A DNA stretch of 64,000 bases from Chaetorhynchus papuensis (taxonomy: Eukaryota > Chordata > Aves > Passeriformes > Rhipiduridae), in the NCBI GenBank assembly GCA_013396525.1, contig VWYX01000617.1:73857-137856 (forward strand), written 5' to 3'. How positions within the stretch are numbered: the first letter of the stretch is position 1; each line of letters opens with the position of its first letter. This document shows, in pieces, positions 11,781 to 24,258 of this stretch. A model generated the notes under the pieces. It was not told the origin of the DNA. It made no database searches and saw nothing but the letters and a program-made list of their open reading frames with translations. Made by a program: the position numbers and the translations under genes.

Positions 11781-14700
11781 TATGTTGAGTTCCAATTTTG
11801 CATCATGGTATAAACAATGGCTGGAAGCAAAAACCTTCCTGTGAAGGTTCTCGATTTGTTCCTCTATTCCCCTGCACATGTAAGTTGAGCATAGACTGAC
11901 GACCAGCTGGAAGAGTGATCCTTTTTGCTGCTTGGTCTGCAGGATGAATATGCACCAGGCAACACAACTGCTAATAAGCCACTTGTCATCCTTCTGTAAA
12001 TTATCCTGTTAGTTTTCCAAACCCCTGTAGATGCAGGCTTTTGTAGCAGCATTAAATGTGCAGCAAGATCTGTCATTTAACTTGCACAAAATGCAAAGGA
12101 GATGCCATTTGTATTGATTGCTATAGATTTTTGTCTTGTCTAATGGGATTTATATTTTTTCTATGATCTTGAGTTGAAAAAAAAAAGTGAAAACAAATAA
12201 TGGCCAGACATAGGTAACATATTTTAAGTTTAGAAATAACTCAAACCTTTAAATTTCTTGTGCATGCCGTGGCATCTCTGGTTCCTAAGGCATCCAATCC
12301 CATCTGTCTCTTTGCCAAGACAGAGATGCAAGAGTACGCTGGAAACAGCCTCCTTTCACTTTGCATTAAAGCAGACAGACCAGCACTCAGCTTTGTGCAT
12401 TTTGAACTCACGGCAATAAAAGTTTCAAGAGATAAGAAGCTTTTTCTATTTCAGGGTTGCCATTAGCCTGAATAATATATAAACATGGGAAAAGGTCTGA
12501 AGTCCTTTTGAGGCTCACAGTATAGCTTCAATTAAATTATACATCATTATCACAGCTGCCGATCCTGGTGTGGGATTTTAGCCCCCTGTCTCACTAAGTG
12601 TTCTGTGTAGCTGCCTTGTCCAATTCTTTTTTCTTCCTTTTCTTAAGCAGGAAGAGCACTCTTTGAAAAACCAGGCTTAAGGAATAAAGCGGAGGATGAG
12701 GTTTGGTTAATCAAGAAGGAACATTGAGATGTCAACAGTCAGGCACCAAGGGAGGAAGGAGGTCAACTTTCTAGCCTTGAAGACCACTAGGGAGAAATCA
12801 AACACTATTAAGTCATGACATATTATGTTCCTTTTGAACCAGGGCTGTGTGTACTCTCTCTGTCTGCTGAGAGCAGCTCCGAGTTGCTCATGAAACCCCT
12901 TGTGAAAGCAGAATTGCTGGGGATGCCCACTGGGGATGCTTCAGGTCCACATAGCTGGCAGCGACAGTGAAACACAACCTAAACAGATAACATTCTTTGT
13001 CTCTTTGTCCATTTATGGTTCTTTCAGGCTTTACAACCCAAAATTCTCATGATGGCTTGTCATATTGCAGATGAGCGTTCTCTTGGACCTCAAAATTATT
13101 CCGCCTTCATAATAGGTGTCAGCTAGTTATTACTTTGTGTTGGCTTTGGCATAAATCTAGGTTATACAGAGCTATTATCACATACTTAGGAAAATCATAA
13201 TGGCTTGTCTTTTCTTGTTTGTTCCTATGATATACTCTTAAAGCGTTAGAAGTGCTTTGACTAATTAATTGCACTACTCACTCTACTAATGCCACTGCAC
13301 TTGCCATTAATTTTATCAGTTTGCTTGTCTTCTTTGTACTAGTATTACATTAATAAATATTTTGACTTGAGTAGCCATACATGAAAGACTGAAATCAAGG
13401 TGGCATCACAGAGTTTTGTGTGTAGAATACTTATTTAGGATTATACCCTACCATTGATTTTTGTACACTGAACAGGCCATTGATTTCAGTGGACGCTTAA
13501 CGTGCAGATCAATGACACATTATAGGGCTTAAATGGTAACATTTGATATTTAAAAATAAGCAAGCTAAAATCACTGACTTTCAAGCAGGACTAAAAAGTA
13601 ACTGATAAAAATCAAACTTCCTTAAAATTTCAGACAGTTACAACACTCAGTTCAGGAGAAGCAGCAGGTAAAGAACGTGTGAAGAACAGTGTTCAAGATG
13701 TAAAATGAGAATTTGGTGGGAAACACGTGAGTTGAAAGCTGTATGCAATATGTCTTTGTTGCACCACATCATTGGCACTGACCTAGCAAAGCTCTGCTCG
13801 TTGACTCACAGCCCTGGGCAGCCTGTGCTGGTGCTGTGTGTCCCGCCCAGCTTGCGTCGCCTCAGATGTGTCCTCTGTCTGACACAGCAGCAGTTTGCAG
13901 AGTGGAAAAAGAGTATTTAGTGTATAAAAGGGAGAAATCAGACCGTGTAGCTCGTTATCCCTGCGCCCTGAATTTATGGGATGGAAATCCTTTAAGACTG
14001 TTTACATAAAACTTTTTCAACTGTATGCTTTCCAGTCCAGTTTGAGGGACAATAAGAGATGTTTGACTAGGAAATGCATTACAGATTTTTGGAACTGTAA
14101 TAAACAACAAGACTCTTAACTTCTTAATCCTCCACTTAGCCCAATTTTGTTCCGACATAGGTTTCTTAAAAACTGGTTGAAATCTGCGTTCTTAAATTTG
14201 CATTTGCAGCAAAGATAGATATTTTTAGATATTTTTCTGAAGCACAGCTTGTCATTTATACCTCTAAAAGTGCATTGAGATGGAGGATGAAGTGCTCATT
14301 TTGGTGGTTTACACTCTTTGATTAATCCTCACACTAGAAGAGAAACTTTTTTTTTTAATATTAGCTGTGCTTTAGTCCAGACCTTAAATATAAATGCAGA
14401 AGCTTTAAGCCTGTGCAGGCTGTCAGACCAAATATATAATGAGGTAATTTTTTGCTGTTCTGTGGCAGAATTATTTTATAGGCATTTCTGGTGATATTGA
14501 AAGAGAAGAAGTAGATGCACTTTCTTCAATCGCTTCTTCAAAATAAGTTGAAAAAATCTGTTCTCCAGCATGTAACATATGCCCTTTAAAACCACTACTG
14601 TGCTGCTGCCTGCTCTTATCAGTATGGGCCATAAATTTTGCATGGGTATAGAGGGAACTGCAGCTCGAGGACTTGAAATAGTTAGCAAGATGCTGCTAAA

Positions 14701-15830
14701 ATATACAGACAAAGTGCACTGGCAAATGGGTCTTTGTAGACAGCCATCATTACCAAGATCCATGTGTGCAGAGCTGTGCAAGCCTGAGGAGCATTAAAGG
14801 CCAGTGCTCACAGGAACCTAATTTTGGGTGAATGGAGTCCTTAGATTCATTGTGATATCACACATAAATGAAAATACCAAATGTCATTGACTTGTCAGTG
14901 AAAAAGTAGCCTCGGCCTTGTAACAAATGGATCAGTGATGTATATTTGGAAGCTGTGTGACATATTAAAGTAGTTTATGAGGTACAATTTGTTTTGGTGG
15001 TCTGCTCTGATTGATGGTGTGCTATCTGCCACTGCTTTAGATGTTGTGGTATGTTTGTAATAAATGTTCGTTCTGAGACAGTGCTAAATGTGTTCCATCT
15101 AAATCATTCATTACTTATAACAAGTTTCAGTGTATATGAATCAAAGCTTTTTTATACTTGCCTTCAGAAGAATTTATCATGTTGAAGCAGCTCTATCACC
15201 TGCGATGGGGCAGCTGCATGCCTGAGTGCTCAAACCCTTTCAGCAGCGCCTGCTGGAAGCAGCACTAAGTTAAACTGCAAGCAATGTAATGTTAAGTAAT
15301 ACATTTGAAAGTTTGTTGCCTTTTCTAATCTAGCTCTCCTATTTGTGCCTTCTTTTGGCTTTGCAGACAGAATACCAGAAAATATCAGAAATAAGCATTG
15401 AGGGATGAGGGGGAAACGTTTGGTCTAACAACTGGGACTTCTCAGATGAAGCACGTCAGTGGGAGGGATTTTTGCTGATGTTTTATACCAGTGTATCACT
15501 CGTTCATCAGAAAACTATAAAAAATGCACTACTCACAGGGGATTTCCTCTTTCTGGAAAGTGCAGGATGCACCATTCTTAAGCAAACAGTGTGCTTTGTT
15601 CCCTCTTGATTGGTAGGAGGAGTGTTTTTTTCCCATGGGCTTTGTCTGTGTCCTTCCTCCAAAATTCAAGTGACAGTGGAGAAAACCTAAGGGTTATCAT
15701 TCCAGGATGATCAGTGTAGAAATACTACATAACTTTTTATTGTAAAAACGTTGATTTTCAATTCTATGCAGCATCTGAAGAGACTTAGGTTTTTCCTGTC
15801 TCAATAGCACTAGGAAGTAAGTATAGAAGT

Positions 15831-16130
15831 ATCACAGAATTCCAGAATGGGTCAGGTTGGAAGGGACCACAGTGGGTCATCTGGTCACATCTCCCTGCTG
15901 AAGCAGGGTCATCCCAGAGCACATGGCACAGGATTGCATCCAGATGGTTCTGGAATGTCTCCAGTGAGGGAGACTCCACACCCTCTCTGGGTGATCTGCT
16001 CCAGTGCTCGGTCACTGCACAGGGAAGAAGTTCTTCCTCATGTTCAGGTGGAACTTCCTGTGCATCAGTTTTTGCCCAGGGCCTCTTGTCCCATTGCTGG
16101 GCACCACCGAGCAGAGCCTGGTCCAGAACT
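15831..16130 (-). mobile_element. CR1 LINE fragment (3' end, truncated)
   Basis: The plus strand reads ATCACAGAATTCCAGAATGG, then GGTTGGAAGGGACC, then the run typical of an inverted CR1 3' end through CCCATTGCTGGGCACCACCGAGCAGAGCCTGG. The element is therefore on the minus strand with its 3' end at about 15831. About 300 bases remain, as expected for the strong 5' truncation of CR1. In minus orientation the stretch near 16020-16050 keeps a remnant of the reverse-transcriptase ORF C-terminus (RKNFFP-like), but the frame is degraded and no protein is encoded. Family assignment is confident; subfamily is not. Open frames predicted across it (16-112 codon range on both strands) are artefacts of the repeat. 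Confidence 0.93.
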
Positions 16131-19100
16131 GGACATAGAATTCCTGAGTAACACAGAGGAACTTGAAGTAATCTTAAATTCTTAAGAGAACAAAAACTTG
16201 AGAGTGTATTAATTTAAAATTTGCATGCTATTGCATTTTGACTTCTCTTGAAAGGCAATTGTTTTCATATAATATACCCATGTATGCTAGAATGTAGATC
16301 AAGAAAATAAGGTACTGCTTTTAAAAATTATTTTGGCTAGTAGACATTACACTTGAATCATAACAAATATGTGAATCTCTAGATGAGCGTCCTTGGTCCC
16401 TTAGAGCACGAAAAGAAGCAGACTGTTGCATCAAACAGTTTGTAAAACAGAAACAAATTTGGCAAAGAATGGAAAAGGGAAACAGTAAAAAGGCTTGCCC
16501 AGACAGTCCAGACTTGATGCAAAAAAACTCTCCAACTCCTAATTGTCTTTTTTTTTAAACTTTGTATGCAATATGCTATAAACCACACAAATCACATGCT
16601 GGCATTTGGAAAGAAGCATGTGGGTGCCTTTTGTCATCATTTTCAGAAAGAAAGAAAAAAATGCACAGTATTACTGAGTTAAAGGTGCTGTAATGATGGG
16701 TTGAGGCAGTACAGCTGCAGCAACATTAAGCAGTGCAAAGCATCTGCATGGCATAAGGCACTCTCTTCATTCCCCCAGAGGTTTGTATCCATACCTGTGC
16801 TAAATAATTGTGGGGTTTTTTTTAACATGTAACCTGTGTAGCTATGGATTGATCCTCTTTCTTTGTTTCTGTTAGTGTTCTCTTTCCAGAAGTTCTTGGC
16901 TTGTTAATAGCATCTTCTAAGCAGCACATTCAGGAGTGTTTATCAAAACCTGAAAAGTTACGTAACTAGACCCAGAGGAAAAAAACAAGATGAAACCCAG
17001 AAAACATAACAGAAACTTGTGGCATCAGCAACTCATAAGACAAAATAGTTCAACACTTGCTGCTTTCTAAAGTTAATGAGCAAATATTATGTGGCAATAG
17101 ATGGAAATGAAGTCTGCACTTTAAGGTCTGCCTTATCTGCCTCTAACCCCTCTCTTGCCATTTTAATTGGAAATCTTTGCCTCTGCATATTTACATTTCT
17201 TTTTCCTCTGTGGATGTCTTTTTCTTTATCACGTCGTAAGCAACCGGTTGTTGCATTCTATAAAGTTTCTTATATGGGCTTTGTGGAAGAAGTGGCTGCC
17301 TTGGGAATATTTCTCTAGAAGATTGATTATCCCATCAGTTCACAGAAGCTATGCCCATCCATGGGTGGAAGATGGTTTTGCAGATTGCCTGCTTGTTTCT
17401 CACTTTGGTTTGTGGAAGGATCACATATGCTTAGGTGTGACATGTATGGCATATATATAGTTGTGTGTGTGAGTTAAATGATGTATACACAATATCTGAG
17501 ATTCTAAATAATTTTGTAAGTAAGCCTTGCAACTCAAAAAAATTACATATGCTCACCTCGAAAGAAAGAAAAAGTGGGTGGAGGCATTTCCACCATCTAA
17601 TCAAACCATGGCTCAGATTTTAGCAACATTAGCTGCTGTTCTGGCTCCCAGCCAGCAGCTGTAAAATCTGGCTTCCATTTCTGCCTTCTTCCTTTCAGAG
17701 AGTAGTTAAGGTCCAAGAGGAAGGCAAGGTGGAAACCCCGAGGTTGTCTTGGTGATTTTTGATTTGCTCTCTACCTTGTGCTTAGAATGAGAAGGGAAAA
17801 GGAGGCCCTGGGAATCACCATGGTTTGGCTGTGAGCACGCAGCCACTCATCTCAGGAGCAAGCGTGGCAATCTCAAGACTCCTGCTTTGAACTGGTGGCC
17901 ACAGGATTGAGCAGTGGCTTAGTTATTGCACCTCCTCATCCTGCTTCTTCCTTACCTACTCTTTTCCCTGTTTCTCAGTTACAGAAAGTGTTCTGAAGTG
18001 CAGCTGAGGCCGCTATTGGCAAGCCCAGCTGATTTTCAAGGTTGCTGGCAATAGCGGGTGTTGCTGCGTAACCAACAATCTTTCTTTTATGTGGTAACTT
18101 TTCACACAAGTTTTGCACTCAAGAATTTCATGAGAGTGGTGCAGGCACCAGGGGATTTATACACCAAGACAAGGTCTTTTATTCAGGTTTTTTGACAGTG
18201 ATGCATAACACTCACTGTGTCTGGGAGGAAGCTACACATTTGTCTTTTTATCCGGTTCAATAACCTCTGCTGCCCGTGCTTGCTACTACAGAGGAAAGAC
18301 TAAGCTGGGAATCAGGGCTTTAATTTTTGACTCCCACCTGCTGGTGGAATCTGTTCGACCATGCCATTTATAAGTCTGGCTTTGTTGAAAGGCAGGAAAA
18401 AACACCAGTCTGCAAACTTTTCTACCAGCTTTGTTGGAACCTACTGTCCAGACTCGTCTCTGATATTTTTTGCTTGTCCTACTTACAGGGGGTTCTGCCC
18501 TTCCAAGCAACTACCAATATAATTTTTTTTCCCTCTCCTCTGCAAAAGTAAATTTAACCTTACAGCCCTCTTGCTTGGGGAGAGTTTTATCTAGTAACTA
18601 CATAGAGATCTGAGAAATACAGAGATTATGTGATCTGCCAAATTGTGCTGCCTCTGTCACTTACAGCACAATAATAAAAAGATCTTTCCTATAATGGCTC
18701 TTTATTGCCAATTCCCTAGTTGTTCTTCACCAAAGTACAATTCATTAGTAAAGGGGCTTCCCATACAGAAAACTGTTGACGGAGCATCTGAAAAAACAGC
18801 AGTAGAGCATAACCCCATGGAAACACATGATGAGGGGAAAAAAAAATGTATTTCCACCCCAGGCTATGCCCTTTGTTCCTCTCATTTACATTCTGAGGTT
18901 TTTGGTGTTTGGGTTGTTGGGTCCTGTTACTCCCCTCTTCTTAACTTGTCTCTGTCTTGATGCTCTGACAACTGTCATTATCTATTCTTCATTTATGAGC
19001 AAATTTAAAATGGTGAAGGGGTTGTCTGCAGGTTGTGCAGTGGGTCTGCAGTGGTAGCTCAAGGCTCCTGCTGTCCTCTTTTAAAATGACAGCTCTGCCT

Positions 19101-21653
19101 CCTGAGCTTACTCCAAAAGGCTGAATTTGAATGCTCATACAGATTTTTATTCTTATTTTTATTGTGGTCCAATTCAGAGATTAAGGATAAAGTGAAGAGC
19201 TGGGTTTCTGACGGCTTAGGGACTGCTGAAAGTAGGACTGAAATGCTACTGTCCCTTATGGTTTATTAGGGAAAAGACACAGTTTGCCCATATTTCCCTT
19301 AAATATATGTGAACTCAATCTTGCAGAAGTTGTAAAAATCAATTTCACTAATAATTAGAATTATAGAATTTTCTGCCAGTAAATGTGCTAAATATAAGGA
19401 GGCATTGGACTCCACAAGGTCAATGTACTTGCCTTCAAAATATATCCTAATATCTGTTAATGTAATCCACCAATTAAAAAGTCTATAAATAAGTATTTAC
19501 TCAATAGATTATTATATCTCCAAAGGGAGCAATTAGGCTTTTAAGGAGAAGTCTTAAACATTTCCATGAAGGTTTTAGTATTTTCTTTAACACTTTGTCT
19601 TACACAAATGTACAGTTCAGAAATTATGTTTGAAAATATATTAAATTCATGGTAAAATTGTAATTTGCACCCCAATGGTAAATAGCCTTAAAATGAGTGT
19701 TGATAATGTATAATAATATTTATTTCAGTCCATAAATGATAAAAATATGAAAGCAGATTTTCTTTCCTGCTGTAGTGTTGAATACCTTGCTGCACACCAC
19801 AACCTTTAGTGTAATTAGCAACCGCACGAGAACAGTTTTTGTCACAAATAGATTTCTATGTATTTTACATACTGGAGATAAAGGGATTTAAAATACTGAG
19901 GCAGATTCTGGATGTAAATATCAGTGAGCTGAGCTGCTTTAAATTAGCTGAGCATCTGGCCCATTCTCTTTGAAAACAGATAATCTGCTTGAGTAATTGA
20001 CTGAGATTTGTGGGTTTCATTTCCTTGGTTTTATATTTAATTGTATCAAAATAGTCGCATGCAAATATAGCCAAGATTATTAAAATTATTGATCACCTAT
20101 GCTGTCCAATCAGCTACAAACTATGCACAGTTATAAACCATTAGGTTTAGGTTATATTAGAAATTCATCCAATTAGAAAAAATAATAATAATTAAAAGGA
20201 TCAGGGATGTGTGTCAAAATATAATTGCACATTGCAGAGATAGCAAATTGTAATAGTGGGACTGGCAGTCATTCTTAGGGGAGAGGGCAAGGGCAAGTGT
20301 TGAAAAATTCAAATATGAGTGAAATGCCAGTAAATGTCATACTAATAACAGTATACATTACAACCTACTGTGATTTTTCTCTCCCGTGGGTCATATCTTT
20401 TTTCTCTGTTTCTTCCAGGGTTCCCTGACCATGGAAGACAGCCCTTTCTCAAATCTCTGGCCCATTTTCTCAATTTTTTTTTCCATTTTCACCTAATTCA
20501 TCAAATTAATAGCGTCTATAATTAATCTACAACCTTTTGCAATACAAGAGCTATGAATCAGACACAGGCAAAACCAAAATAAACCCACTACTTTGCAATT
20601 ACATTGGTTTATGTAATTCCTTCAGAAAATATGGTTTACCCGTAGCAGAACAAGATTCACCATGCTTTTTCTGCAAACTGAAAATAAACCTATACATGTT
20701 GTACAGCTACCAGTATAGCAGACTGTAAATCATATTTAGTCATTTAGTAAGCAGTGGCAAAATTGACAGAAAGGCAGCTTGCTTCAGTGATTACAAAACC
20801 CAAGCTGATTAACAAAGTGATTTCCTCTCAAGCTGCATCTGAAAGAAAGGCAGTATCATCCCTGAGATTCCACTGAAAACAGCTACTTGAAACAGTCACA
20901 ACCTGCTTTTCTAGCAGGAATCTTCTCATTCCTACACCAAGTTTTTTTTCTTATCCTTGGGTCATGTGAGTATTTTGGGTATTTTAGGCACTGCTTCCGA
21001 TAGTCCTCTCTATGCGCATCAGTGCTTCACGCTCTCGTGCCACAAAGGCAATCCCTGCCCTAAAATAAGCTTCTGTTGTGTGGTTGACATAGAGAAGTGC
21101 TGGAGTAATTTAGAATTGGTAGAAAATAATCTGCTATGTTAGAGCTGTGAAGTAAATAAAGATATTTTTTATGGCTGTTTTAAATAGACCATCAAAGTTG
21201 GATCAGAAAATCAGGTAGCTGAGCTGCAGCTTCTCCAGTTCTTCTCTGGACAAGGACCACAGTCATAACCAAAACCATTAGCAGAGCATTTGGAAGAATT
21301 ATAACAGCCAAAGAATGCCTTTTAATGCTGAGTAGTTTCAATGACTGAAATTACTGGAAAGTGTCCATTTCCCTTAAGTTATTTAAGTGCCCAAAGTGGC
21401 AAATGGGTGCAATTTTCAGAAGTGTATAGATGAATAATTCTAATTGATCTGAATCACAGAGAAATGACCAGGCTCCTCTACAAAATCCCACTTTGCCTTC
21501 ATCTGCATCTTTAGGTGTCTGCATATTGCAAATATTTTCTTTGGGCACCAAATCAAGGAGCCATCTCTGCTTATTTGCTCAACTGTGAGTTCGTGCTTAA
21601 AATTAAGCATCTGCTTGTGTGCTTTTCTCAACCAACATAATTGAAGGAGGGGA
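16131..21653. other. Gene-free stretch
   Basis: A/T-rich unique sequence between two CR1 copies. An open frame of about 97 codons at 17167-17460 and one of about 105 codons at 18643-18960 show no domain and are within chance expectation. Pyrimidine-AG acceptor-like sites occur near 17698 and 20419, but none is paired with an obvious donor and a good reading frame. I see no RNA gene. Confidence 0.6.
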
Positions 21654-21654
21654 G

Positions 21655-21960
21655 GATCACAGAATCATTTAGGTTGGAACAGACCTCCAAGATCATTGAG
21701 TCCAACCTTTGTTTGATCACCACCTTGTCAACCAGACCACGGCCACATCCAGTTGGGGTTTTTTTGAACAATGTTGGGGTGGTGACTCCACCACCTCCCT
21801 GGGCATCCCTTTCCAATGCTTGACAACCCTTTCAGTGAAAAAATTCTTCCTGGTGTCCAGCCTGAACCTTCCCTGGTGCAGCTTCATGCTATTTCCTCTT
21901 GTCCTGTTGCTTTTTGTCTGGAAGAGGAGAGAGGGGAGAAGAAATCCTCCTGATCCAAAG
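21655..21960 (-). mobile_element. CR1 LINE fragment (3' end, truncated)
   Basis: The plus strand begins GATCACAGAATCATTTAGGTTGGAACAGACCTCC followed by AAGATCATTGAGTCCAACC, the classic inverted CR1 3' terminus. It continues through CACCTCCCTGGGCATCCC, GTGAAAAAATTCTTCCTGG and CTTGTCCTGTTGC into a GGAGAAGA segment. Read on the minus strand, the middle keeps TRKNFFTER, the signature of the reverse-transcriptase ORF tail, but the frame is broken. About 300 bases survive. It is less diverged in appearance than the copy near 15.8 kb and appears to belong to a different CR1 subfamily, judging from the CATTTAGGTTGGAA end. Confidence 0.95.
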
Positions 21961-22789
21961 TATGTGGCAGGGCTTAGGTGTAATTGCTAGTTAGAAGCTG
22001 CATTGCTTCCTCCTAACTTCCGTGGCTCTAAAACTTTGACAGTCTGAATTGAGATGCAGAATCTTTTTGTCCAGAGGGAGTTTGAAATCTAATCTCTTAA
22101 TGTGGAATGGAAAATAGATGGGGGTAGAGGCTGAGGGTGCTCATTGAAATAAGAAAATGAAGACTTAGAAAAATAATCCTCATTTAAATCCCTTTGGCAG
22201 CATTTTGAAAATCTCTGCCTCGAGTATCAACTGTGCTAGGGATTGATACCAAACAATGGGGAAAGTGCTTTGGATAGTCAGAAAGTATTTGGTTCTTGGA
22301 TAAGTAAAAAGGGCTATAGACTGTTGCTTTAGTAGCTTTGCATAATGTTTTATTTTTAAAAGGTCTATTCATTGAATAATAGAGATAAAAGATGCCAGAC
22401 CCTCAAAAGGTTTTCAGTGACGATGTACAATGCTGAAGTCTTAATTCATGTAGCTAAAGAAGAAGAGGAGGTATGTATTTCATAGCCTTTCAAAAGTATT
22501 CAAGAGAAATTAGTGGACTGAGGATTGTCCCAGCTATCATTTGTAACAAGGATCTTTAGTCTTGGTTAAAAAAAAGAAAAATTAAATCTTGTGACCTATA
22601 AAATATACAAGCACATAAGAGGGAAGAATTAGTTACTAAATAAATGCTTTTTTTTTAAGAGACATGTTTTTCTTTGGGGGGGATGCTTTTTTCACACTGT
22701 TCCATCTGTTTTGGGATGATAAATTTCCTGGTGTCGTTTGACTGCAAGTGAAACAGCAAAATGATTTACAGGCTGTAGAAGTTGGAGAA

Positions 22790-23340
22790 AGCAGGAGTGG
22801 CCTCCAGGCACCATCTTGCTTCATTTCTGCACCTCCTTCCCCAACTGGGAAGCATCAAAGTGGATCTCAAAGGTGCTGCCTGCTGGACTGGTGGCGTAGG
22901 TATTAGGTCATTTTGGATGGTCCAAATCAGGACTGTCTTACCAAAAGGTTTCTGAGGGAAGGAAGGTGATACAGGCTGGGGGTTCAGCTTGGTTGAGTTT
23001 TGGAGGGGGGAAGGAGCAGTGGGGCTGAGGGATGGAGGGAGGAGGCACGTTTGGGAGCAGAGCTGCTCTTGGGTAGATTTTGTCAGACAAATTAGAAAGG
23101 ATCTGTGATTTTCAACCCCCACTTCTGATGAGCTGGTCCCATTTTCCCCTAATGCAGCCCCAGATCCAGAGGGTTTTCTATCTTCCTTGAAGCCTTGTGA
23201 GAGAGAATAAAGAGTAGAAATAAGGTATGGAAAGCAGGCTTTTCTCCGGGGAAGAGGTGTGGAGTAGGATGGAGACTCAAGGTCCTTGCAGATGAGATTT
23301 CCTGTGGCCTTTTTTCTCATGGTGGGGAGAATCAGTTGTA
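22790..23340. other. GC-richer block with a long minus-strand open frame, probably non-coding
   Basis: The plus strand is purine rich, so the minus strand reads as Ser/Pro-rich. The minus frame spans 22766-23320 (184 codons) and is the longest in the window. Its product is low complexity with no hydrophobic segment, domain or repeat pattern. About one frame of this length is expected by chance among the several thousand stop-to-stop intervals of a 64-kb window, and more in a GC-richer patch. No splice or promoter evidence supports it. Confidence 0.4.
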
Positions 23341-23528
23341 TTCAGAATTGAGCCTTGCAGTTAGGCCAAATATTATTTAATTTGAAATATTCAATGTGAA
23401 CTGGGATGTCACTGGCCTGACACACAGTTTTTTGTCTGCTAACTGGACAAATTAGACCCACTCTGAGTTTTAAATCCCTTTCCACATCTTCACTTGACCT
23501 AAATGTCTTAAACCACAGCTTTTTTTGC

Positions 23529-23547
23529 TTTTTTTTTTTTTTTTTTT
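23529..23547. repeat. T homopolymer run
   Basis: About nineteen consecutive T, preceded by TTTTTTGC and followed by CCCC. On the minus strand this could look like a poly(A) tail, but no retrocopy body is recognisable upstream of it in that orientation. Confidence 0.85.
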
Positions 23548-24240
23548 CCCCTGGAAATCATTGTACAACATTTTAAACCATTCTGACATAGCATCCAAAC
23601 TGCTGGAGTCTAGAGGCTCATATTTTGGCATAATTCCTGAAGAGTTAATAGGTCTTAGTCTACTTTTACACTGTAAAGGAATGTCTGTACAGAGCAGCTA
23701 CCTCTTTGAGCAAGCAAGGAAGCACAGTTATTGTAAATTCAAGCAACAGGATGAGCTGAAAGTGTTTCTAATGAAAGAAGAAACAGGAGTGTGCTTCTGT
23801 TGAAGAGTGGATGACCTTATACTGAAGTACAAGACTTCTGTGTTCACTTAAGCAAAAGTATTCCTGCCTGAAAACAAGCTGTACTATTAACTCTGTATTT
23901 TTTTTGTTACTTTAGGAAAAAAATAATTAATTGGTAAAGAAAAACATCAGTATTCCAGCGCAATTCAGGGTTCCAACAGTGCATGTGTTATATTTTAAGC
24001 AAAAATAAAAATCTTCCTTGCCCTCTGTTTAGTCCTCTAAAAAGAAGTGGCAGCCTGACTTTTTTACTGTTCGACCTATCCATCATTGATCTAGAGAACT
24101 TAGGTCAACTTCAGCTTAGGTTTTCAGAGCAAGAAACCCACCTCTAGTTAATCAGTCAACTGGAGCAGGATGTGTTTTCTTTAAGTAGCTTTGTTCTATG
24201 TTGTTTTGCTATAGGATAACGTATTTCTTCATTAAATATC

Positions 24241-24258
24241 TTATATATATATATTTAT
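24241..24258. repeat. TA dinucleotide-rich microsatellite
   Basis: A short TATATATATATA tract embedded in A/T-rich sequence. A similar short tract occurs at about 53443-53457. Confidence 0.75.

Larger units (their letters stand above)
1451..15830. other. Gene-free stretch (putative long intron or intergenic DNA)
   Basis: A/T-rich unique sequence with no convincing exon, RNA gene or interspersed repeat. It contains homopolymer runs (A run at 3952-3966, T run at 10480-10495) and a GC-richer block at about 4530-5040 in which overlapping open frames occur on both strands without any recognisable domain. An 80-codon minus frame at 9156-9398 is not recognisable. A CNE-like segment at about 11560-11780 is listed separately. 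If the candidate exon ending at 1450 is real, this is the beginning of its first intron. Confidence 0.6.

Noticed and set aside
15341..15400. Internal exon after the CTTCTTTTGGCTTTGCAG acceptor-like site
   Set aside because: No donor follows within the open frame and the reading frames close within about a dozen codons.
22766..23320. 184-codon minus-strand open frame, the longest in the window, as a gene
   Set aside because: About one frame this long is expected by chance in 64 kb, and more in a GC-richer patch. The product is low-complexity Ser/Pro-rich with no domain, and no splice, promoter or polyA signals accompany it.
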